Virus record (IMG/VR): IMGVR_UViG_3300042691_020231
Location: 1 to 63,464 of that record
DNA length: 63,464 bases
Reading direction: 5' to 3' (one strand)
DNA from: a virus
The stretch's first letter is position 1, and every line of letters begins with the position of its first letter. Made by a program: the position numbers and the translations under genes. Positions 15,413 to 22,515 of the stretch are shown here, in pieces. The notes under the pieces were generated by a model that saw only the letters and a program-made list of their open reading frames with translations, was not told the origin of the DNA and ran no database searches.

Positions 15413-16066
15413 TTACTTGAGGTAATCTTTAGGATCTGGTGACCAGTCATCGGGATGATTTCCAAACCCCTGATTATCGGGGGTTTTATCATTTAATTCA
15501 TCTTCCATCAATTCATCATCAAACTGATCATCATCCATATCATTAAAATCTGGTCCGTTTAGATTTATACCCTGTTGTTCTAGATACTCAACCATTCCTT
15601 TTACTACGTCTAAGGGAAGGTTTAAATTAAAATTAGCCATTCCTGGAGGTGGACCAATCATTGGTGGTTTTTGTTTACCAAAGGGCGGCATCGGTGGAAG
15701 TCCCGGAACTATGGGAGGATTAACTTTCGGAAATCCATCATCTTGACTATTTTGTTTCATTTTCTTGTATAGTTCTGGCATATCTTGTTTTATTTTTTCC
15801 ATCTCGTAGCAATTTAATATAACAACATCCGGATACCATGATGCGGCAATAATATCTGTAGAAATTTCTATATCCTGAGTTACGCTATATTCTGCCCAAT
15901 TTTTTAATAATAAGGCTTCATTTACGTTCATATTTTCATCAACTACTGGTACTGTTTTAAATAACATAGGACGATGCAAATTAACTTTATTGTCCGGTGT
16001 AACTTCTGAAACAGCAGCAATTATGCTATCTCCGGATTTAAGTTTTAAGATTTTGTATTCTTCCAT
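15413..16066 (-). CDS. Sm/LSm-like protein with acidic tail
   Basis: The N-terminal 90 residues (MEEYKILKLKSGDSIIAAVS ... LHRPMLFKTVPV ... ASWYPDVVILNCYEME) fit a small beta-barrel with the 'kL.SGe.iia' opening of an Sm-like family known from ocean metagenomes and cyanophages, for which a crystal structure showed an Sm/LSm fold. In cyanophages such genes lie near uvsW, as here. After that come a Pro-rich linker (PPIVPGLPPMPPFGKQKPPM, about 115-135) and a very acidic tail (NDMDDDQFDDELMEDEL). An RNA-binding or RNA-chaperone role is inferred; the family function is not established. SD is AAGGA. The gene starts 1 base after the uvsW stop region. Confidence 0.75.
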   Translation of the reverse strand: MEEYKILKLKSGDSIIAAVSEVTPDNKVNLHRPMLFKTVPVVDENMNVNEALLLKNWAEYSVTQDIEISTDIIAASWYPDVVILNCYEMEKIKQDMPELYKKMKQNSQDDGFPKVNPPIVPGLPPMPPFGKQKPPMIGPPPGMANFNLNLPLDVVKGMVEYLEQQGINLNGPDFNDMDDDQFDDELMEDELNDKTPDNQGFGNHPDDWSPDPKDYLK

Positions 16067-16067
16067 A

Positions 16068-17543
16068 TTATTCCTTTAATTGAATTAATATTTTTTTGTA
16101 GTCAAATTTTTCATGATCGTATATTTTTATTCTTTCTAGGAAGTGTCTCAATGTGTGATTTTGATGAGACTTCCAAGAAAGATCATCCGCTATATCGTAG
16201 AGTTTTGCTTTCTCTTTGAATTCGGATTTTCTCAATTGTCTACCAATACTCTGTAAAACTCTTATCCTGCTCTTGGATGGAGAAGAGAATACAATATTAT
16301 GTAGTCTCCTAATTGATATACCAGTACTGAAAGTTCCGTAAGAAGCCACAATGATGGCGTTTTCTTCTTTTTCTACGATCTTACGGATAGTCTCTCTATC
16401 TCCCGCTTCAGTGCCTCCATGAACAAAGAAAACTTTCTTTTTGTTATTTTTAGATAATATTTCGTATAGTACTTTGCCATGTTTTTCTACAAATTGAAAA
16501 AGAATTAAAGTATTGCCTTTTAATGACTCTGAAAGATTGCAAATAAATTCATTACGTTTTTCATTTTGTACCAACCAATCAATCTCTTCAGCATATTTTA
16601 GTTTCTTACAACTTTGTCTAACATCTGTTGGATAGTTGAGAACTATGCAATCTATAGACAACTTTGAAAGCAAATCTTTGTCCATGAGTTCTTTTGTACT
16701 TGTGACTTTATGAACTCTTCCAAATAAACCTTCTATTACGAGTTTGTGTGTAAAAGTTCCATCCAAAGTACCAGTTGTTCCTATGCGATACGGACAACTT
16801 GTAAGTTTGGTCATTATTGCTGTTAATGATTTTGATTTGAACAAATGGCATTCGTCACCAATTACAACTTCGAATTCGTCGAAGAATGTTTTTGGCATTT
16901 TATAAATGCTTTGCCATGTTGAAATTACTATCTGTTTATCTGTTTCTTTTTCTTCTCCACCGTGAATTTTGTGACAGTAATTTCTGAGTTTCCACGCAGA
17001 AGATTTTGAATATTCAAAAAAATCTGAATACATCTGTGTTACAAGAGATATAGTTGGAACAACAATCAGTATTTTTTTATTTGATTTAATCCTGTCCAAA
17101 TAGTATCGAACCAGAGTGTAAATAATTAAACTCTTGCCTGAACCTGTAGGAGATAATAAAAGACATCTATCATTGTTTATAGCATGACAGATGCCTTCAA
17201 TTTGATGTTCGTGTAATTGATAAGGTATTTTTAAAGTTTTACCAAACTCTACAACTTCTTCAGGAGTGATCCAATTCTTTTTTGCATGTTGGTATCTCTC
17301 AATGCTATACGATCTATCCTTGGCAAATTGGATGATGTAGTCTTCCAATCCAGCATAGATTTCTTGCTTGTAGAGGTTGTACAGTTTGATTTGACCATCC
17401 CACATTTTATTCCGAAATGCAGGCATGAATTTATGACCAGGTACTTTAAATGTGAAAAATTCGGAAAGTTCTTTTGCGTACCCTTTTTCACATTTTACCT
17501 TGATATAAACTGAATCAACTGGTTCAATAATTAAGTCACTCAT
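16068..17543 (-). CDS. uvsW: UvsW helicase
   Basis: UvsW is a superfamily 2 helicase/translocase that remodels forks, unwinds R-loops and helps switch T4 to recombination-dependent replication. The 491 residues (T4 503) show an N-terminal substrate-binding domain, motif I SPTGSGKSL (131-139), motif II GDECHLF (229-235), motif III-like GTTGTLDG, and C-terminal IVASYGTFSTGISIRRLH and QSIGRQLRKS (motifs V and VI). It is preceded by AGG directly before the ATG and by a CCTAAATA box that resembles the late box only loosely. Confidence 0.96.
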   Translation of the reverse strand: MSDLIIEPVDSVYIKVKCEKGYAKELSEFFTFKVPGHKFMPAFRNKMWDGQIKLYNLYKQEIYAGLEDYIIQFAKDRSYSIERYQHAKKNWITPEEVVEFGKTLKIPYQLHEHQIEGICHAINNDRCLLLSPTGSGKSLIIYTLVRYYLDRIKSNKKILIVVPTISLVTQMYSDFFEYSKSSAWKLRNYCHKIHGGEEKETDKQIVISTWQSIYKMPKTFFDEFEVVIGDECHLFKSKSLTAIMTKLTSCPYRIGTTGTLDGTFTHKLVIEGLFGRVHKVTSTKELMDKDLLSKLSIDCIVLNYPTDVRQSCKKLKYAEEIDWLVQNEKRNEFICNLSESLKGNTLILFQFVEKHGKVLYEILSKNNKKKVFFVHGGTEAGDRETIRKIVEKEENAIIVASYGTFSTGISIRRLHNIVFSSPSKSRIRVLQSIGRQLRKSEFKEKAKLYDIADDLSWKSHQNHTLRHFLERIKIYDHEKFDYKKILIQLKE

Positions 17544-17558
17544 CCTAGTATTTAGGAA

Positions 17559-17996
17559 TTATGTAACCCCATTTATAAACTTGCGCCAAGTAATGGCATC
17601 GCGGATATGGTATTGTCTATTGGAAATCATCTTAATGATGGATTCCAAGTAAAGAACTTTTTCCTCTTGCACAAATACTCTATCTTTTTTTTGTATTAAA
17701 TCTGCGTCAGATTCCATGTATAATTCGATATCTTGTTTTAAGATACGCAATTCAAATGGTTGCCAATTAAGTTCTTTTAATTGTTCTTCCGACATTTTGC
17801 CGGTATAGTATTCCCATTTAAGTTTAATAAGAGAACTTAATTCGTTTTTCCACTTACGCAGTACCAATTTTTCATCATATAAAAGGTTTAAGTATTTACC
17901 ATGTAACTGAGGAATACGGAGAGATTCTGTATCCAAATCAGTTTCATTGAATTTTAAATCGGCTTCCGCCATCTTTTTAATATCATCAAATAACAT
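17559..17996 (-). CDS. uvsY: UvsY recombination mediator
   Basis: UvsY loads the UvsX recombinase on gp32-covered single-stranded DNA. The 145 residues (T4 137) are mostly helical. They match the family in layout: MLFDDIKKMAEADLKFNETD at the start, then a helical centre with LKWEYYTGKMSEEQLKEL (T4: KARLDYYSGRG), a KQDIELYMESDADLIQ core and an ISNRQYHIRDAITWRKFING end (T4: IKSRGFAIKHIQDMRAFEAG). It lies between the gp3-like gene and uvsW as in cyanophages. SD AAGGAG is 6 bases upstream of the ATG. Confidence 0.9.
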   Translation of the reverse strand: MLFDDIKKMAEADLKFNETDLDTESLRIPQLHGKYLNLLYDEKLVLRKWKNELSSLIKLKWEYYTGKMSEEQLKELNWQPFELRILKQDIELYMESDADLIQKKDRVFVQEEKVLYLESIIKMISNRQYHIRDAITWRKFINGVT

Positions 17997-18012
17997 AAAA
18001 TCTCCTTTGTGG

Positions 18013-18040
18013 AGTATATCACATTTTTAACAAACTGCAA
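18013..18040 (-). promoter_or_regulatory. Sigma-70-like promoter for uvsY-uvsW
   Basis: The minus strand reads TTGCAG (18040-18035), a 16-base spacer and TATACT (18018-18013), 16 bases before the uvsY start. Its spacer length matches the other sigma-70-like promoters here. It would allow early or middle expression of recombination genes independently of the late capsid genes upstream. Confidence 0.5.
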
Positions 18041-18568
18041 TTAAATGTTTTGTCGTAGGGTTTCTACTGTAAAACCACTATAAGCAAAAGTCACACCAGC
18101 AATTGCGGGATTGATATCACTTACAGTACTGTCTAAATCTAATCCAGATATTGCCAATGGGAAACAATCACGATATGTAAAATGCAGCAATCCGAGAGAC
18201 TTGCTGTTCATTACTATTATTGAAATATCAGAAAATCTTTCCGTTTCTTTAACTTGATTATTGAATGTATCAATTGGAGTTATAGTTTTAAGCCAATTAT
18301 ACAGTTCTAACCAATTTGACATATCTTCGTTTACTATGAATTTAACATTCAAATCATCATGTGTTACCTTGCCGGGTGTTCTCTTTATATCTGTTGCAAA
18401 TGGACTGGGTTGCGATATGGCGCTAGATTGGATTCCTGGCAAATTAATAGATTGACAAAAATAAACTATGTGTGGTGTTCGGTGCAATACCATTTTGTAT
18501 TCGTTCAACTGCATTGGGTTGATCGACTTTGGCTGTCTTTGTATTGCGTTGGTTACTAAGTTGCTCAT
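18041..18568 (-). CDS. 3: Tail-tube-like protein, gp3-like tail completion/sheath stabiliser
   Basis: The 175 residues (T4 gp3 176) contain HRTPHIVYFCQSINLPGIQ (about 29-47) and 'VKFIVNEDMSNWLELYNWLK' (about 75-94), phrases of tail-tube-fold proteins. In cyanophages the gene in this place, between gp23 and uvsY, is annotated as gp3, which ends the tail tube. The name therefore rests on fold, length and synteny, not on a clear match to T4 gp3. No SD is visible before ATG 18568. Upstream lie the gp23 terminator hairpin and a TATAGATA box only 4 bases before the ATG. Confidence 0.72.
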   Translation of the reverse strand: MSNLVTNAIQRQPKSINPMQLNEYKMVLHRTPHIVYFCQSINLPGIQSSAISQPSPFATDIKRTPGKVTHDDLNVKFIVNEDMSNWLELYNWLKTITPIDTFNNQVKETERFSDISIIVMNSKSLGLLHFTYRDCFPLAISGLDLDSTVSDINPAIAGVTFAYSGFTVETLRQNI

Positions 18569-18572
18569 AATA

Positions 18573-18580
18573 GTATCTAT
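18573..18580 (-). promoter_or_regulatory. Possible late-like box before the gp3-like gene
   Basis: TATAGATA on the minus strand differs from TATAAATA by one base and follows the terminator at once. It leaves almost no leader before ATG 18568, so it would give a leaderless message or may be chance. Confidence 0.22.
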
Positions 18581-18612
18581 AAAACGAATAAGGGGTTCCT
18601 TTCGGAACCCCC
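18580..18612 (-). terminator. Intrinsic terminator after gene 23
   Basis: On the minus strand GGGGTTCC-GAAA-GGAACCCC (18611-18592) is a perfect 8-base stem with a GNRA-type tetraloop, followed by TTATTCGTTTTAT. It begins 25 bases after the gp23 stop and probably ends the abundant capsid transcripts. Confidence 0.85.
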
Positions 18613-18636
18613 TATCGAAGTGTTGTTATTTAATTA

Positions 18637-20100
18637 TTAAGCTCCACCACCGTATGAGGCATCGTTGCCGTGGAGGTTAGTTACCTTGAAGATGCGGTAG
18701 TATTGATTGCGTCTGCGAGTCAATGTTTCGGCATCTGGGAGGCTACTTGCGTTGAGAACATATGGGTTGCTTACCATACCATAACGGGTCTTGAAACCAA
18801 TCTTTGGTTGGAAGGAACCTGTATCAACGGCTCTTACCATTTGCAATGGAACGTATGGGCAGTAGAAGAGACCAGCGTCATATGGACTTGTTCCCTTATA
18901 ACCTACGCATACGAAGTTGATTGGTGAGAACGTTTCTGTGTGGGTTGGCATTGAGTATGGATCAATGTAAACCTTTACGCGACCACCGTGGAGTGTACCA
19001 GCAAAGGTGTTACCATTAACGTCTGTGTTAAGAGCACCACTGAAGGCTGGGGAGAAGTCGAGCAAACCACTCATACTGAGAGCAGCAGCAACGTCTGGGC
19101 TGACGATTACGAAGTTACCCTTACCACGACGAGTTTCTGCACCGACTACGTTGCATTCTCTTTCGATTTGGAAGGTCAAACCACGGAACTTTTCAGCACT
19201 CCAACGACCATCGGAGTCTAGTTCGAGATCGTATATACCACCGCCACCGTTGCCATTTAAGCCCTTACCAGAACCCTTACCATTGAGGTCTGATTGTTGG
19301 CAACCCAACTTAGCGACTTCATAAACTTGGCGAACCAATTCGCGGTTGATTTCAAACATAATTTCAGTTGAAAGAATGTTAGCCAACTCTGTCTCAGCGT
19401 CAAGTCCGTGAACAGCCTTGAGGTCTTGAGCGAGTTCGGTTGTGTATTCTGCCTTGAGGGCGCGTGTCTTGGCTGTAACGGCTGTCTTTTCGATTGTGAA
19501 AGACATTTCGTTAAATTGACCAGCACCAGCGGCACCTGATCCGAGTTTTTCACCCTTGGCAGTTGTCATACCAACACCGGCTTCAAATGCAGCATCAGAA
19601 CCGCCTTCGTCGTCAGCAAAAATGTCATCCATTTCACCAGCATGACCGGTTTCACCAGAATGACTTGTGTTTGCTTCCTTGAACAAGGCTTCGTTTGAGT
19701 TGTCTGGACGAGAACCAAATCCAGAACCAGCACCATACTTTGTCTTCATTGCGAAGATCAAGCCGGTTGGGCCATTCATTGGTTGAACACCAGCAATATC
19801 ATAAGCCATCAAATTTGGCATGGCGCGACGAACCAAACTGATCATAATTGGATCAAAGGCGTCGATACCTGTACCAGTTGTTTGTGTTGCACCAGCACTG
19901 GAGAAACCACCGATGGTTCCTAAGCCTGTTCCTGCTACACCTTGATAGTTTTCGCGGAGAGCGCGCTCTTGATTTTCCAAGAGAATTGTTGTAACAGTCT
20001 TCTTATAACTGTCCTTGATCTCTGGAAGAGCCTTGTGCTCGATGATTGGTTGCCACTTTTTGCGGGCAGATTCTGTTAACATTTGACGATTAGGGTCCAT
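18637..20100 (-). CDS. 23: Major capsid protein gp23
   Basis: gp23 forms the hexamers of the head. The 487 residues (T4 521) align clearly: KKWQPIIEHKALPEIKDSYK (14-33; T4 LLNKWKPLLEGEGLPEIANS), LVRRAMPNLMAYDIAGVQPM (T4 MVRRAIPNLIAFDICGVQPM) and NGPTGLIFAMKTKYG. In T4 the gp21 protease removes about 65 N-terminal residues after an (I/L)-x-E site; LRE at 48-50 is a candidate here. The frame is richer in GC and preferred codons than nearby fibre genes, as expected for a very abundant protein. SD AAGGAG, exact late promoter upstream, terminator downstream. No gene 24 vertex paralogue follows. Confidence 0.98.
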   Translation of the reverse strand: MDPNRQMLTESARKKWQPIIEHKALPEIKDSYKKTVTTILLENQERALRENYQGVAGTGLGTIGGFSSAGATQTTGTGIDAFDPIMISLVRRAMPNLMAYDIAGVQPMNGPTGLIFAMKTKYGAGSGFGSRPDNSNEALFKEANTSHSGETGHAGEMDDIFADDEGGSDAAFEAGVGMTTAKGEKLGSGAAGAGQFNEMSFTIEKTAVTAKTRALKAEYTTELAQDLKAVHGLDAETELANILSTEIMFEINRELVRQVYEVAKLGCQQSDLNGKGSGKGLNGNGGGGIYDLELDSDGRWSAEKFRGLTFQIERECNVVGAETRRGKGNFVIVSPDVAAALSMSGLLDFSPAFSGALNTDVNGNTFAGTLHGGRVKVYIDPYSMPTHTETFSPINFVCVGYKGTSPYDAGLFYCPYVPLQMVRAVDTGSFQPKIGFKTRYGMVSNPYVLNASSLPDAETLTRRRNQYYRIFKVTNLHGNDASYGGGA

Positions 20101-20134
20101 TTTTCTTTGCTCCTTTAAACCTTTTTGTCTAGTT

Positions 20135-20142
20135 TATTTATA
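20135..20142 (-). promoter_or_regulatory. Late promoter of gene 23
   Basis: Exact TATAAATA on the minus strand, 34 bases upstream of the gp23 ATG, in the 59-base gap after gp22. This is the T4 gp55-dependent late consensus. Confidence 0.8.
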
Positions 20143-20159
20143 ATTTCTTGATTTTTGAA

Positions 20160-21362
20160 TTAAGAATTTAGGGTTCTGTTGATTGTTTTTGAATAAAGTT
20201 CCATTAATGGTGAAAGTTCTTTTTGTTGATCTTCTTCAGAAGGTTCATCTGAAACTTTTTCCAATAATGTTACTTGTTCATTGACTTTAGTTGATTTTGT
20301 TGTGTTTTTACCATTAGAAACAACTCCTTCTACCAAATTCTTTACTTTGGAACGGAAGTCATCTTCACCAGCAAACTCAAGATTTTCTGCAATTTCTCTG
20401 GCTTTTTCTGCTTGTAGAACAGTCAAACCACGAGTTTCTTCGGCAAAAACTCTTTGTGCGGTCAACAAACTAATTTCTTTTGTCAATTCAACATTCTTTT
20501 CGAGTTCTTCATTGATTCTTCCCTCAAGAGTTTCTACTGCTTGAGTTAATTCTTCGAAAAGATCTACTTTATCTTCTGGTACTTCAACATAAGATTCAGC
20601 AAAAAGATTCTTCAAACCTTTGATAAAATCTTCTGCAATTTCTGTACGAAGACCGTTTTCAATTGCTACAGCATTTTCTTTTGCCCACTCTTGAACAACG
20701 TAAGCCAAGTAATTGTCTAATTGTTCTGTAAGAGCAGACTTAACTGTTTCAACTTCTTCAACCAACTTTTCTTCAAATTGTTCTACTAAAGCCTCTGTAA
20801 TTTTTTCTACTTTTGCTGCAACAGCGGCTTCATAAATTGAAGAAGCATTCTTTACGAATTCTTCTGAAAGTTCTTGTGAACCAAAGATAGCAGAAATATC
20901 GTTATTGACTTGTTCTGCTGTCATTTTTGGCATTTGTGGAGAACTAAAAGACGGCTTCATGTTGAGAGAAGCAGCGAGAGCTCCTGGATTTCCACCAGTT
21001 GGTTGTGTAATTTGTTCACCACCACCATGTGCGTCTTTTGTTCCACCACCAAGAGCATCATGTGCAACTTCACTACTCTTTGATGCTTGTGGTAATTGTC
21101 CTTTTAAAGAAATAGAAGCGGCGGCAGATGATGTTGAACCCTTAACAGCATTTCCAACAGCTTTTGCTACTGGAGCCTTATCTTCTGGTTCTTCTTCACC
21201 TTCTTCTTCGTTTTCTTCGCCTTCTTCTTCTTCACCGGCTTCTTCTTCCTCACCGGCTTCTTCTTCACCTTCTTCTTCCTCGTCTTTTTCTTTTTCTTCG
21301 ACGAGTTCGTATGTATTGAATAAATCTTTTACGATTTCTTCGGCAATTTTCTTAGGGTCCAT
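20160..21362 (-). CDS. 22: Prohead core scaffold gp22
   Basis: gp22 is the main internal scaffold of the prohead and is degraded by gp21. The 400 residues (T4 269) have a long Glu-rich segment (about 20-65), a low-complexity linker, and a long helical, coiled-coil-forming half (about 150-340; VEQFEEKLVEEVETVKSALT, LEGRINEELEKNVELTKEIS). Order 68-21-22-23 is that of T4. The Glu-rich insert and greater length are unusual compared with T4. The SD (AAGGAG) sits in the loop of a small AAATC/GATTT hairpin. Confidence 0.9.
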   Translation of the reverse strand: MDPKKIAEEIVKDLFNTYELVEEKEKDEEEEGEEEAGEEEEAGEEEEGEENEEEGEEEPEDKAPVAKAVGNAVKGSTSSAAASISLKGQLPQASKSSEVAHDALGGGTKDAHGGGEQITQPTGGNPGALAASLNMKPSFSSPQMPKMTAEQVNNDISAIFGSQELSEEFVKNASSIYEAAVAAKVEKITEALVEQFEEKLVEEVETVKSALTEQLDNYLAYVVQEWAKENAVAIENGLRTEIAEDFIKGLKNLFAESYVEVPEDKVDLFEELTQAVETLEGRINEELEKNVELTKEISLLTAQRVFAEETRGLTVLQAEKAREIAENLEFAGEDDFRSKVKNLVEGVVSNGKNTTKSTKVNEQVTLLEKVSDEPSEEDQQKELSPLMELYSKTINRTLNS

Positions 21363-21392
21363 TTGTTAAATCTCCTTGATTTGTCGCTCAGT

Positions 21393-21400
21393 TATTTATA
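21393..21400 (-). promoter_or_regulatory. Late promoter of gene 22
   Basis: Exact TATAAATA on the minus strand, 30 bases upstream of the gp22 ATG, in the gap after gp21. Confidence 0.75.
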
Positions 21401-21404
21401 TATT

Positions 21405-22052
21405 TCACATTTTAGATAAGAAATCGCGGAATACGTTTAATTTTGCCTCTTCCAAGTTTCTTGATCCTGCTTTTTCGATTTGTTTTTTGTAATTTTCAAT
21501 AATTGCTGGTTTGAATACCCCATTATCCCAAACCCATTCCTTACCTTCCATGATACCGTTTACAAAAGCATTTGGCGCAGAAGGATCAGCAACTACATCG
21601 ACAGCGGCGAGCATAAAGTCTCCTTGAACTACATTTACTCCGTTGCGCTCGACCAAAGAACCCATACCCCGAGTAGATACTCCAAGTTTGGCTCCTTCAT
21701 CTATTAAATTTTGTACAATTCTACCATATGGTGTGTCCATGATTTTTGCATTACCCATTACTTGGTTGCCTTCCATGTGAAGGTCTTTAATCATGTGACA
21801 TACGCGCTCAAGGTTAACTGTTGGACCTTCTGGGTGTCCAAGTTCACCTAATCCGCGACTATTTTTAACAAAATTTTCATTATAAACGTTTACTGCGGCT
21901 TCAAGAATAGGACGATCATATTCTCTGTTGTTTCTATTTATTACATTTGATTCAGCAAAAACGCCACGAATATAATATGCTCTTTTACCACCTTCGGCGG
22001 CTTCTGTGACATATTGAATGTCTTGTTGTCTTGTTTCTGTGATTAGTTTCAT
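21405..22052 (-). CDS. 21: Prohead protease gp21
   Basis: gp21 is the serine protease that matures the T4 prohead. The 215 residues (T4 212) hold the herpesvirus-assemblin-like catalytic set: GELGHPEGP with His73, LGVSTRGMG with Ser126 and VVADPSAP with Asp156. The N-terminus (IRGVFAESNVINRNNREYDR) is typical of the family. It starts 3 bases after the gp68-like gene. It is intact. Confidence 0.96.
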   Translation of the reverse strand: MKLITETRQQDIQYVTEAAEGGKRAYYIRGVFAESNVINRNNREYDRPILEAAVNVYNENFVKNSRGLGELGHPEGPTVNLERVCHMIKDLHMEGNQVMGNAKIMDTPYGRIVQNLIDEGAKLGVSTRGMGSLVERNGVNVVQGDFMLAAVDVVADPSAPNAFVNGIMEGKEWVWDNGVFKPAIIENYKKQIEKAGSRNLEEAKLNVFRDFLSKM

Positions 22053-22055
22053 TGA

Positions 22056-22475
22056 TTATCCCTTTTTCTTGCAGCGTTTTACACAATCTTCGAATGCATT
22101 ATGATATTCATTACCACCTTTTCCATGAACATTTTTCTCATGACATTTTTCAAAACAATCATCTTCTACTTCGCCTTCAGGATACGCATATCCTTCATTT
22201 GTTGATTTTTTAGCATTCTTTTGAGCAAGAGCAATAATATCACCTCTTGTGATCTTATTATGTGGTGCTCTTACTGCTGCCAATTGTTCTTTTGATAGTT
22301 TCTTTTTTTCTTCTTGAACTTCTTCTGGTTGTTCATTCATCATTGAAGCAGCAAGTTCTTGCTTCGCATTTTGCATATATTCCCCTGCTTTTGCGTATAA
22401 AGCAGTCCGAACTTCATTGCGGAATTTTTCAATATTGTTATCAAATAAATGATCTATCATGTTTTCTTTTGACAT
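22056..22475 (-). CDS. 68: Prohead core protein, gp68-like
   Basis: T4 gp68 (141 aa) is a minor core protein encoded just before gp21. This 139-residue protein has the same position and length, an N-terminal helix pattern NNIEKFRNEVRTALYAKAGE and QELAASMMNE as in cyanophage core proteins. Sequence similarity is weak. The C-terminal third is unusual: CFEKCHEKNVHGKGG and DCVKRCKKKG form two CxxxC pairs with His residues, a possible metal or disulfide knot that I do not know from T4. An exact late promoter lies upstream; SD is AGAGG. Confidence 0.7.
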   Translation of the reverse strand: MSKENMIDHLFDNNIEKFRNEVRTALYAKAGEYMQNAKQELAASMMNEQPEEVQEEKKKLSKEQLAAVRAPHNKITRGDIIALAQKNAKKSTNEGYAYPEGEVEDDCFEKCHEKNVHGKGGNEYHNAFEDCVKRCKKKG

Positions 22476-22491
22476 ATTTGTACCTCTGTTT

Positions 22492-22499
22492 TATTTATA
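22492..22499 (-). promoter_or_regulatory. Late promoter of the 68-21 genes
   Basis: Exact TATAAATA on the minus strand, 16 bases upstream of the gp68-like ATG, immediately after the RCC1-protein gene. It isolates the prohead genes from the accessory genes upstream. Confidence 0.75.
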
Positions 22500-22515
22500 A
22501 AATCAATTAACTGTA

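Noticed and set aside
17528-17550. CCTAAATA before uvsW as a late promoter
   Set aside because: The first bases of the box do not match and the gap is only 15 bases; uvsW is better explained by the uvsY promoter.
18988-21369. Plus-strand open frames of up to 154 codons in the gp22-gp23 region
   Set aside because: Repetitive Ser/Cys/Thr-rich translations mirror the Glu-rich and Gly-rich coding strand; strong gp22 and gp23 matches occupy the other strand.
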